From NCBI GenBank assembly GCA_014800945.1, contig JAAVFD010000022.1, forward strand, positions 1 to 64,000: 64,000 nt of DNA, given 5' to 3'. Below, piece after piece: positions 53,954 to 60,968 of this stretch. Source of the stretch: Barnesiella sp. (GTDB lineage Bacteria; Bacteroidota; Bacteroidia; Bacteroidales; Muribaculaceae). Both the position numbers and the translations under genes were made by a program. Numbering within the stretch: position 1 is the stretch's first letter; each line of letters begins with the position of its first letter. The notes beneath the pieces are model-generated. The model was given only the letters and a program-made list of their open reading frames with translations, was not told where the DNA came from and searched no databases.

Positions 53954-56900
53954 TTATTCCGTGTATTGGTTCAATAATGACTCCAATTCTGTCTCAATAA
54001 CCTCCTGGTTAAATTGGTTTTCGCTATATACATAAAACCAGTAATGATTTTTATTTGAATACGATTTAACAGTGTTCGGTTGATGTATTGAAACCGATTT
54101 TTTCGTATTTTCGCCCGGAAGTAACCTTAATCCTATTTCAACCTTATGGTGATTGTCGATAGTAAAAGCAATCCCGAAATTTTTTCTAATTACCTCAATA
54201 CTTACCCAGTTATAGGTAGTTATTTTAGTAATCGCTGTTTCTACATCAGTTTTAAGATCACTATCAAAACCCACGATTACCGGATTCTCTCCAAGAGAAT
54301 CAATGAAATTAAAAATCCGGGATAGATATTGAGACTTCAAGGTTTCTGAATATTCTACAAGCTTATCCAATTTTTTCGTTAGAGTTTCTTTGGTCTCATC
54401 TTCAGCCACTCCTATATAGGTGACGTTTTCTATATTGTCATATAGTTTATTGTCCTGTGAACCCATTAATCGAATGGTATGATCTTGATTATAATATCTG
54501 AATTTTTGGGTTCTGTATTTAAAGTTTATTTCAACCCCTACAAGATATGCATCTTCCTTAAACCAATCATCTATTTCAGGCATAAACGGTTCTTCTTTAA
54601 GGAATTTTTCCAAATTGATATATATCTTGTCGTCAAGTGAGAAACAACGAGTTGCAAAATGCCAACTTTGTGTAGATGTCTTTGTTAAAACACATGTGTA
54701 CAATCCATGAGCACCCCTCCAATTGTTGATGATATAATAATCACGATGGCGAGGAGCTAATGCAATAAGTTGTTGCTGTAATGTTGTGAGAGGTTCTGTT
54801 ACCGTACTTTGCTTAAAGAATAATGTCAACTTATCATTAATCTTGCTATAAAGGAATATATCTCTCAGATTATTATCTTTGTTGTTTACATAATACTTAT
54901 GGAACACATCTTTTAGTTCATCATCTGAAAGATATTCCATAAGGTGTTCGACCGTATGACGATTGTCCTCATTAACGGGAATAAGATCACAAAGATTGTT
55001 TACTTTGGCTTCAAAATCTGCCCAAATATCATTCTGCGTATTGTTGAATAGGAAACGAATAGTTCCATGGAAAAACGAATGTTTTTCTGCCGTTTTTACT
55101 GCGGATAATAATCTTTCGTTTTTTTCAATCGTAGCTTTGGTTCGCTCTTCTTTGAACTGATCGGTTCCGGAAAATTGTTTGGAATCTTCTGATTGCAGAA
55201 CCATGAAGATATCGTCGAGCGCACCTTTAAGTGCCATTTTATCAAACAGGTGGCACGCACGATAAAAACTTTGAAAATCTTCAACATCATTCGCTGAAAT
55301 ATTCCAAACAAAACGCATCCATTCTGTGTAATTGTCCTTGTTGATTGCACCTGAATTGCATTTTGATTTCTGAAAGTAAAGAGTTGCCCCATACATAGCA
55401 GCTCTTTGAGAATAGTTTTGGTCCAAAATCGCTGACCCCGAATATTCCCAATATGGTGTAATATTAAATTTGTTCTCTATGCCTTCGAAAATAGCAATTA
55501 GATAATCAAATGTATAATGTACTCCAAGAATTTTAAAGGCTTCTATGAATGGTTTTGTGGATATGTATTCATTTCTTTTGGTCTTTTCTGCAATGCTCCA
55601 TAGATCTAAAACACATGTTAATCGGTTATATAAATCTGAATTTTCTTTGTATTCATTAATGGATTGCTTATCAAGCGAGCTTAAATCACACAAACTGGTA
55701 TCATCGCATAACTTAACAAAAAGGAGATTTGCTATAATGCGTAATATCCGTGAATCCGGTATTCTTGTGGGACATATCTCCTTCCAGAACATATCCTGCC
55801 AGATAGAGTCAATTTTATTTTTCCAAATTTTAGGAACATTCTTACCGAACTCTTTTTCAATCGCCGCCTTTAAGTTTTCGAATTGAGTCAACTCTTTACC
55901 TCGGGTATTCATTTTTAGATAAATTTCATCACTTTTAAATGATAGTCCGAGGTCGAAATAAGAAAAATGAATTTTTTCTATATCCGGGAATACCCCTTTT
56001 TTACTATACATCTTGTGAATTTCATCAAGCATTCTCAATATAGAGTCTACTGTCGGGTCATTTAACCAATATGGTTGAAACCAAGTGGAAGCAATGATCG
56101 ACTCTTTTGGTGAGCGTTCAGGGAAATCATACCATTCGTTATTTACGACATCTACGCAAAAATCAGAAGCCGCTTTTCTCGTTTCATAGATGAATTTTAC
56201 TTTGGAAGCGTTTCCGTTTATCTTATCTCTATATAATGAAAGTAGGTAAAGGGTGGTAAGTCGCTGCTGCCCATCTATTGGAATGAATACTCGGACATCT
56301 TTATTGTCTTCAGTAATTTCTTGTCGAATTTCTTCTGATCCGAAAACAATTTGAAAATCCAATCCGAAATTATCCATTCCGAAAATATCGTCCAATAGCT
56401 TTTCCCGAACAATAGCTGCCCGAGGGTCTTCGCTTTCTTTCCTCCCTTGTGCATAGTCACGTTGAATTTTAGGGATTATAATAAAATCGGTTCTGTCTGT
56501 TAGTGCTGAATAAGTCAACTTGTCCCAAGATTGTTTTTCAACATCTTCTTCGGAAGTTATTTCGCTACCTGACGTGGAGTTAAATACGGGCGTATTAGAT
56601 TCCTGAATTCTAATAGACGCTGTTTCTTTCAAATCCTTGGCATTGTTAAGATATTCATTTTCCAAAATATCTTTAATCTTGTGAAGATATGCCTCACGAT
56701 CATAGTCGCTCCAGTAGTTATTCTTTTTATCTTTAATTTCCTTCTCTTGATTTTCTCGGGTGGTGTAGCCTTTGGTGAAAATCATTAACGATGATGGTGG
56801 CAGATAAAATCCTTGACTTTGTTTCAAAATTACACAGTCGCGCTTTTCATCATAGTTTTTGTTTCCGATACTTTTATTTATGTGGTCGGTCAAAAATGTA

Positions 56901-58441
56901 AGATTAGAAATCTCCATTATTGAATCTGTTAAAACAGCTACATAAGGGTCAATTTTATTTTTTAATCTTTCATCGTCTATATCGCGAAGTTTGGCTCCAA
57001 TTGGCGGTAAATATGCCTCATCTACTGACGGGAAAGCCATAGCAGAACTTCTAACCGGGTTTTGGGGAGATATATGTTCAATATTCCACTCACAATTATG
57101 GAAATCACTAAAAGCGAATTTGGATATAGTTCTTTTATGATCTTTCCCTTCAGGACTTTCCAAGTTAAGGGTTAGTACATTTATTAACAACAGGAGATTC
57201 CATGCCCTTTCTTTATTCTCATCAAACCTAAAGTTTTTTTTTAGATAGGCGATAAAATCCTCTTCTCTATGTTCTTTTAATTTATCATCATACCAGCTTA
57301 TTGTTTCAAGACATCTATATAACAGATAGTTGCGGAATTCATCGATGGTCTTACATTTAAGATAAGCCTCGTATATAACTTTAATGGAACGATTATTCTT
57401 TGCACGGAGAAATCCTATCAGGTTATATATTTCCGGGTTGTTATACCATCCTTCGAGTGTATGAAAAATGTCCATCACTTGTTCCCAAGTTTTAGAAGCA
57501 GATTTTAGGGAGTCGATTTTGTCCCGAAAGAATAAGTAATTTCTCAAATCTTGACCTTCATACAAGCGATTATCATCTAACTCTTGCATTAAGTTAAATA
57601 TAAAGCTTATACATGAGGTAGGTTTCTCTCCTCTTTCATTCAGAAAATACCAGAAATCATCTCGCCGTAACTGGCGTTCAACCATGTCGAATTCCTCAGC
57701 GATTAATTCTTGTCTAAGTTGGTTACCTCCATTTTGGACGCCATACGAGCTGAGAAACAAGGCTTTTATAAGCTCTGCATTAGTGAGCGGTATTTTTCCG
57801 CTATTTAAGTTTTGAAAGGCCTTAATTTCTTCTTCTATTCCTTTTACTTCATGCCAAATTACGCATATATCTTTAAATAAATGCTTGGAGACAACATCTA
57901 TATTGTCCTTAAGCCAATTGTTAATGAAAAGCCAACTTGCTAAAAGGTGGAATGACTCTACATTGTTATTCCCTTCAGTCTTAGAGAATACGTGAAATTG
58001 ACGTTCCACATATTCATTCCATTTCTGAATAGCTTTCTTATTTATATTGTTTTTTAACAGAAGATCTCCTTTATATGGCTCAAAATCACCGAAACCTATG
58101 TTTGAAATTTTACTCAATTTGTCATTACGCTCATATCTTAGGCGAAATGTTTCCCTATTATTTTCCTTATTATCAAGACATAACAACAGTATCCAAATTG
58201 TGGTTAATCTTTGTTGACCGTCTATAACTCTATAGGCTTTATTTTCTTCTCTTACCACAAGCGGCTGCAGACAATAATACCCACCATTATTACTTGACTC
58301 AGCAAATTCTTTCAAGTCATTCAGTAGATCTTCAATCTGAGCACGTGTCCATCTGTACCCACGTTGATAGGTGGGAATCATAAAGTTTTCTCCGAATAAA
58401 TCGGATATGGGTATAATATTATTGTTTTTATGATTAGACAT
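53954..58441 (-). CDS. Double DUF262 (GmrS/ParB-like) giant protein, putative defence nuclease
   Basis: A 1495-residue protein built from two DUF262 modules. Module 1: DLFGENFMIPTYQRGYRWTRAQIEDLL then IDGQQRLTT at residues 73-81, followed near 454 by a DUF1524-like HNH motif (EHISPQNP). Module 2 begins near 645 (FIIIPKIQRDYAQGRKESED) with its own IDGQQRLTTLYLLSL near 720, an EWMRFVWNI block near 1040 and a C-terminal region of about 300 residues with no family I recognise. DGQQR marks the nucleotide-binding ParB/sulfiredoxin-like site of GmrSD-type, modification-dependent restriction enzymes. The gene is AT-rich relative to its surroundings, and follows an Xre regulator in the same direction. 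It is probably an anti-phage protein; the exact activity is unknown. Confidence 0.8.
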   Translation of the reverse strand: MSNHKNNNIIPISDLFGENFMIPTYQRGYRWTRAQIEDLLNDLKEFAESSNNGGYYCLQPLVVREENKAYRVIDGQQRLTTIWILLLCLDNKENNRETFRLRYERNDKLSKISNIGFGDFEPYKGDLLLKNNINKKAIQKWNEYVERQFHVFSKTEGNNNVESFHLLASWLFINNWLKDNIDVVSKHLFKDICVIWHEVKGIEEEIKAFQNLNSGKIPLTNAELIKALFLSSYGVQNGGNQLRQELIAEEFDMVERQLRRDDFWYFLNERGEKPTSCISFIFNLMQELDDNRLYEGQDLRNYLFFRDKIDSLKSASKTWEQVMDIFHTLEGWYNNPEIYNLIGFLRAKNNRSIKVIYEAYLKCKTIDEFRNYLLYRCLETISWYDDKLKEHREEDFIAYLKKNFRFDENKERAWNLLLLINVLTLNLESPEGKDHKRTISKFAFSDFHNCEWNIEHISPQNPVRSSAMAFPSVDEAYLPPIGAKLRDIDDERLKNKIDPYVAVLTDSIMEISNLTFLTDHINKSIGNKNYDEKRDCVILKQSQGFYLPPSSLMIFTKGYTTRENQEKEIKDKKNNYWSDYDREAYLHKIKDILENEYLNNAKDLKETASIRIQESNTPVFNSTSGSEITSEEDVEKQSWDKLTYSALTDRTDFIIIPKIQRDYAQGRKESEDPRAAIVREKLLDDIFGMDNFGLDFQIVFGSEEIRQEITEDNKDVRVFIPIDGQQRLTTLYLLSLYRDKINGNASKVKFIYETRKAASDFCVDVVNNEWYDFPERSPKESIIASTWFQPYWLNDPTVDSILRMLDEIHKMYSKKGVFPDIEKIHFSYFDLGLSFKSDEIYLKMNTRGKELTQFENLKAAIEKEFGKNVPKIWKNKIDSIWQDMFWKEICPTRIPDSRILRIIANLLFVKLCDDTSLCDLSSLDKQSINEYKENSDLYNRLTCVLDLWSIAEKTKRNEYISTKPFIEAFKILGVHYTFDYLIAIFEGIENKFNITPYWEYSGSAILDQNYSQRAAMYGATLYFQKSKCNSGAINKDNYTEWMRFVWNISANDVEDFQSFYRACHLFDKMALKGALDDIFMVLQSEDSKQFSGTDQFKEERTKATIEKNERLLSAVKTAEKHSFFHGTIRFLFNNTQNDIWADFEAKVNNLCDLIPVNEDNRHTVEHLMEYLSDDELKDVFHKYYVNNKDNNLRDIFLYSKINDKLTLFFKQSTVTEPLTTLQQQLIALAPRHRDYYIINNWRGAHGLYTCVLTKTSTQSWHFATRCFSLDDKIYINLEKFLKEEPFMPEIDDWFKEDAYLVGVEINFKYRTQKFRYYNQDHTIRLMGSQDNKLYDNIENVTYIGVAEDETKETLTKKLDKLVEYSETLKSQYLSRIFNFIDSLGENPVIVGFDSDLKTDVETAITKITTYNWVSIEVIRKNFGIAFTIDNHHKVEIGLRLLPGENTKKSVSIHQPNTVKSYSNKNHYWFYVYSENQFNQEVIETELESLLNQYTE

Positions 58442-58532
58442 GGTAAAAAGGCTGCTGATTAGAATTTAATTATAAGTTATAGATATATTAAAGGAGTGTC
58501 CTAACGATGAATATCCATTCACTTTTTTGTCT

Positions 58533-58733
58533 TTATTTACTGCTTTGAATCAAATCCCTAATATCAACATCTAATAATTCTGCAATTTTGCCGAGTGTTG
58601 GTAGGTCGGGCTGAATCTTATTGGTACACCATTTTGATATGGTTGTGGGGTTCTTCTCCAATTCTTCAGCCAGCCATTTACTGGTCTTTTTTCTTTCGCA
58701 CAAAACTACTTTGAGGCGATTTAAGTCTTTCAT
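58533..58733 (-). CDS. Xre-type HTH regulator
   Basis: A 66-residue Cro/C1-type helix-turn-helix protein: RKKTSKWLAEELEKNPTTISKWCTNKIQPDLPTLGKIAELLDV, with recognition helix TTISKWC. It lies 91 bases upstream of the double-DUF262 gene, same strand. A long inverted repeat overlaps its own promoter (58737-58765), so it likely represses itself and, through read-through, the downstream gene. Confidence 0.88.
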   Translation of the reverse strand: MKDLNRLKVVLCERKKTSKWLAEELEKNPTTISKWCTNKIQPDLPTLGKIAELLDVDIRDLIQSSK

Positions 58734-58736
58734 CTC

Positions 58737-58765
58737 ATCAAATTTGAATTTGGCGCAAATTTGAT
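58737..58765 (-). promoter_or_regulatory. Inverted-repeat operator over the xre promoter
   Basis: ATCAAATTTG (58737-58746) and CAAATTTGAT (58756-58765) are perfect inverted arms with a nine-base spacer, lying four bases upstream of the xre ATG. The distal arm supplies a -7-like CAAATTTG, and a TTTG is found about 19 bases further upstream. Confidence 0.7.
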
Positions 58766-58860
58766 GAAATTTTCTAATACTACAAAGTCCTTATTCATAT
58801 ATTCAGAAAATATTTTTTGAAGTTTTTTCTTGCTACGCAATAGGCTGCATCCTGCCTATC

Positions 58861-58868
58861 TAACTTTG
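58861..58868 (+). promoter_or_regulatory. -7 box TAACTTTG for the tRNA cluster
   Basis: Exact TAnnTTTG match 17 bases before tRNA-Ser. Upstream, ATAGGC/GCCTAT form a small inverted repeat and GCTACGCA lies 21 bases before the box. Confidence 0.65.
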
Positions 58869-58885
58869 CAGTGTCAAACAAAAAA

Positions 58886-58974
58886 GGAAGTATGGGTGAG
58901 CGGTCGAAACCAGCCCTCTGCTAAGGGGCCGAGCCTCACAAAAGGCTCCGAAAGTTCGAATCTTTCTGCTTCCG
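58886..58974 (+). tRNA. tRNA-Ser(GCT)
   Basis: An 89-base class II tRNA. Acceptor GGAAGTA/TGCTTCC, anticodon stem GCCCT/GGGGC with loop CTGCTAA (anticodon GCT), long variable stem GAGCCT/AGGCTC, T loop TTCGAAT, discriminator G. CCA is not fully encoded. Confidence 0.95.
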
Positions 58975-58982
58975 CAAAATAC

Positions 58983-59088
58983 TGGGGTGTCGCATAGCGG
59001 CTATTGCAGGAGACTGGAGCTCCTTGAGCCGAATGGCGAAAAAATCTCCCGTCTTCGGACATCGTAGGTTCGCGTCCTACCGCCCCAA
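58983..59088 (+). tRNA. tRNA-like gene with about 24 extra bases in the anticodon loop
   Basis: Acceptor TGGGGTG pairs with CGCCCCA (7 bp), followed by U8. The D loop contains AGCGGCTA. The anticodon stem is GGAGA/TCTCC, a short variable stem GTC-TTCG-GAC is present, and the T stem is GTAGG/CCTAC. The loop between GGAGA and TCTCC begins CT and ends AA as it should, but is 31 rather than 7 bases and includes a small hairpin GCC-GAAT-GGC. The T loop reads TTCGCGT, with C where A58 is normally invariant. Isotype cannot be assigned: GGA (Ser) or AAA (Phe) are options. An alternative anticodon stem AGGAG/CTCCT would give TGG but lacks U33. It may be an unusual functional tRNA, an intron-like insertion, or a degenerate copy. 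Confidence 0.55.
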
Positions 59089-59097
59089 CAAATATAT

Positions 59098-59171
59098 GCT
59101 TCCGTAGCTCAGTGGATTAGAGCGTCACGCTACGAACGTGAGGGTCGCAGGTTCGATTCCTGCCGGAAGTA
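59098..59171 (+). tRNA. tRNA-Arg(ACG)
   Basis: A 74-base cloverleaf: acceptor GCTTCCG/CGGAAGT, D arm GCTC/GAGC, anticodon stem TCACG/CGTGA with loop CTACGAA (anticodon ACG, read as ICG after deamination), T loop TTCGATT, discriminator A. Confidence 0.95.
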
Positions 59172-59183
59172 CCGAAATGAAAA

Positions 59184-59232
59184 AAGGCTTTGACAATATG
59201 CCGAATGGCGGTTATGTCAAAGCCTTCTTTTT
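59184..59232. terminator. Bidirectional terminator between tRNA-Arg and the WYL-type gene
   Basis: AAGGCTTTGACA pairs perfectly with TGTCAAAGCCTT, flanked by an A-tract and a T-tract. It ends both the tRNA transcript and the converging regulator gene. Confidence 0.88.
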
Positions 59233-59647
59233 ATGCGTCTTCAAGTAGAAGTTCAAGTTTATGTTTTACCTTTGATAAGACATCACCGAGTTCATTGGCT
59301 GGCATTACTGTCTCAAATTGTCTCAACTTGTCGATTGCGTCTGAAATGAGGTCACACATATTTGAGTCCAACGGTGAATTTGATATAGAGTAGTCCTCAT
59401 CAGCGTATCTGTAAAACTTACCTTCGTAAACCTCAATCGGTGCTTCGTAGCCGAGTTTATCAGACCGCATTACTTGTATGTCGGCCTGAACAGTCCTTAC
59501 TGAAACACCCCTGGTTATTCCTTCCATATGGTACAAGGAGTCGGAACAAGCCTCGACGAGATCATCCAGAGTCCACCGCCTGTACTTGTTCCTCAGGCAC
59601 CGGTCTATGGTTTTGTATCTTATTAGTGCATTTTTGTTTACTGGCAT
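59231..59647 (-). CDS. Truncated WYL-type transcriptional regulator (N-terminal part)
   Basis: A 138-residue protein matching only the N-terminal DNA-binding part of WYL-domain regulators: NALIRYKTIDRCLRNKYRRWTLDDLVEACSD is the winged helix, and GVSVRTVQADIQVMRSDKLGYEAPIEVYEGKFYRYAD the second half. The WYL ligand-binding domain (about 200 residues more) is missing. The protein ends in a helix (LRQFETVMPANELGDVLSKVKHKLELLLEDA) and a strong terminator overlaps the stop, so the short form looks settled rather than freshly broken. It is near the rtcB-prfH module; WYL-type regulators often control defence and repair genes. Confidence 0.75.
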   Translation of the reverse strand: MPVNKNALIRYKTIDRCLRNKYRRWTLDDLVEACSDSLYHMEGITRGVSVRTVQADIQVMRSDKLGYEAPIEVYEGKFYRYADEDYSISNSPLDSNMCDLISDAIDKLRQFETVMPANELGDVLSKVKHKLELLLEDA

Positions 59648-59732
59648 GGCTGCGATAATAGTCTTCTTTGTTCATGATTGTATTGTTTTTGGGTGCCATG
59701 CCGTGACAATAGGATAAGCCATAACAAGGCAC

Positions 59733-59766
59733 AAAAAAGTCGGAAAGCGTTGTGGACCTTCCGACT
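59733..59766 (-). terminator. Rho-independent terminator after the 50-residue gene
   Basis: AGTCGGAA pairs with TTCCGACT around a 12-base loop. On the minus strand it is followed by six T residues. Confidence 0.82.
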
Positions 59767-59798
59767 GTTTTATCCTGATTGTCTGTGGTAAAGTTATT

Positions 59799-59951
59799 TC
59801 AACTCATACAGACCGCATTGGTATATCGTCGGAGCAATCCACATGGCACACTTCGGTAGCCTCTATACCTGATGCTATAGAGACTGCAGTCGAAGTTGCG
59901 ATAGCTACGGCGAAGCATTGTGGACGATATGTTGAGTTGTGTTGTCTGCAT
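59799..59951 (-). CDS. Small 50-residue basic protein with own promoter and terminator
   Basis: A 50-residue peptide starting MQTTQLNISSTMLRRSYR and rich in Arg and Tyr (YSIRYRGYRS). A good ribosome-binding sequence (AAAAAGGAAACA before the ATG) lies within a transcript bounded by a TAACTTTG box 35 bases upstream and a strong terminator 33 bases downstream of the stop. This set of signals supports a real gene or a small RNA. No family was recognised. A longer ORF in another frame (TTG start at 60040) has no such signals. Confidence 0.45.
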   Translation of the reverse strand: MQTTQLNISSTMLRRSYRNFDCSLYSIRYRGYRSVPCGLLRRYTNAVCMS

Positions 59952-59985
59952 TGTTTCCTTTTTAGTATGCGCTCGAAAGCGAGTA

Positions 59986-59993
59986 CAAAGTTA
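59986..59993 (-). promoter_or_regulatory. -7 box TAACTTTG for the 50-residue gene
   Basis: Exact TAnnTTTG match on the minus strand, 35 bases before the ATG. Confidence 0.6.
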
Positions 59994-60069
59994 CTTGATT
60001 TTCTAGGTATAACCAAGCGGCATTTAGTCGGTGACAGCAAATAGCCAAATGGGTTTCGGACGCCGGGTG

Positions 60070-60107
60070 CAAAGATATAGCCCTGCTACGCAATGTATCT
60101 GCGTAGC
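60070..60107 (-). promoter_or_regulatory. Reverse promoter with overlapping inverted repeat GCTACGCA
   Basis: The -7 box TATCTTTG at 60070-60077 is preceded on the minus strand by GCTACGCA (60107-60100) and its inverted copy TGCGTAGC (60092-60085). The outer arm is 22 bases upstream of the box, over the -33 position. Confidence 0.5.
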
Positions 60108-60271
60108 GGGACTAAATTTGTTATTTACTCATTACCGAATAAAGGATAACCACTTGACCGGCGCCGGACTTTATTCATGTCAATACGTTATTTGTCATGA
60201 ACGTTACAGCTATCTTATAACTTACCCGGGGAAGTGGAAATTTCTAAATAAATCAGGTGGGTTGGAAAAAC

Positions 60272-60787
60272 TTAGCAGATGCCGACCGCTTCCTGCATTA
60301 TTCGTTTGGCGCGGGCCTCTACCATTGAGTTCCAGAGGCGTGAATCCTGAAGTTTTGCCATAGGGATATACTGCTGGAAGCGAGAGAAAAACTTCATAGG
60401 TTTTTCGATGTTCCAATTCGTGATGACTTCGCTCCAGTCTGCTTTGTCAGCGAACTTTTCCAGAAGAGGCCAGTTGTTGTAGAAGCAGTCTCGATTTGAG
60501 ATTGCCTTCCAGTCCCAGCGGTTGGCAAACTTATGGAGAGTAATTTCGTTAATGATGTGGTCCGGACAATACTGAGAAAAGTCGCTCCAGTTAAGTCTGC
60601 CGGCGAACTTGTTGATGCCGTCGAGAGTCCAGATGATGTTGCGGTTTTCGCTAATCTCGTCCCAGTCAAGCTTGTCGGCGTACTTGTCAATAATGTCCAT
60701 ACTCAGAGATTCATTTTCAGAAATCTCCTTCCATGCCTCTGTTTCGAGGACTGAGTTGAGAAAGTCGTTGTTTGTAATAGTTTCCAT
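60272..60787 (-). CDS. Protein of tandem DW-type repeats
   Basis: A 171-residue protein composed of about five 25-residue repeats with the core (L/R)(D/N)W-x-x-(I/F)S, tryptophans at residues 19, 42, 67, 93 and 118, each followed by a helix such as IIDKYADKL or LLEKFADKA. Repeats of this sort occur in hypothetical proteins of Bacteroidetes and some large DNA viruses; I do not know a function. They probably form a helical solenoid for protein binding. It has its own promoter about 30 bases upstream and follows the AAA+ gene in the same direction, so a role as an adaptor for that module is possible. Confidence 0.7.
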   Translation of the reverse strand: METITNNDFLNSVLETEAWKEISENESLSMDIIDKYADKLDWDEISENRNIIWTLDGINKFAGRLNWSDFSQYCPDHIINEITLHKFANRWDWKAISNRDCFYNNWPLLEKFADKADWSEVITNWNIEKPMKFFSRFQQYIPMAKLQDSRLWNSMVEARAKRIMQEAVGIC

Positions 60788-60816
60788 TGTTTTCGTTGTT
60801 TATATTGTTTACGATG

Positions 60817-60824
60817 CAAAGGTA
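60817..60824 (-). promoter_or_regulatory. -7 box TACCTTTG for the DW-repeat gene
   Basis: Exact TAnnTTTG match on the minus strand, 29 bases before the start codon. Confidence 0.65.
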
Positions 60825-60904
60825 GGAGGGAGGTGTATTAAAGTGCGGTACAGAATATAAAATTTTTATTATAAAAGTAATCTCGGTGACTTATTTAGTT
60901 GGAT

Positions 60905-60941
60905 AGGCTGTGTCCAAAAAATGCGTTTTGAAACACAGCCT
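60905..60941. terminator. AGGCTGTGT hairpin after the AAA+ gene
   Basis: AGGCTGTGT pairs with ACACAGCCT, with inner CAAAA/TTTTG pairing. It is a close relative of the hairpin at 37837-37875. Confidence 0.65.
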
Positions 60942-60968
60942 CTCCTTCCAGTGCGTGATGTCAGAGCA

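Larger units (their letters stand above)
59952..60271. other. Intergenic region with two reverse promoters and a GCTACGCA hairpin
   Basis: 320 bases without a supported gene. It contains the promoter of the small gene (59986-59993), a second reverse -7 box TATCTTTG (60070-60077) and an inverted repeat at 60085-60107. The stretch 60112-60271 shows nothing I can interpret. Confidence 0.5.

Noticed and set aside
58983-59088. Reading as tRNA-Pro(TGG) or as selenocysteine tRNA
   Set aside because: The TGG fold needs C at position 33 and leaves a long unpaired variable region; tRNA-Sec features (8-bp acceptor stem, TCA anticodon) are absent.
59804-60040. A 78-codon reverse ORF overlapping the 50-residue gene
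   Set aside because: It needs a TTG start upstream of the nearest promoter box and has no ribosome-binding sequence; the other frame has both.
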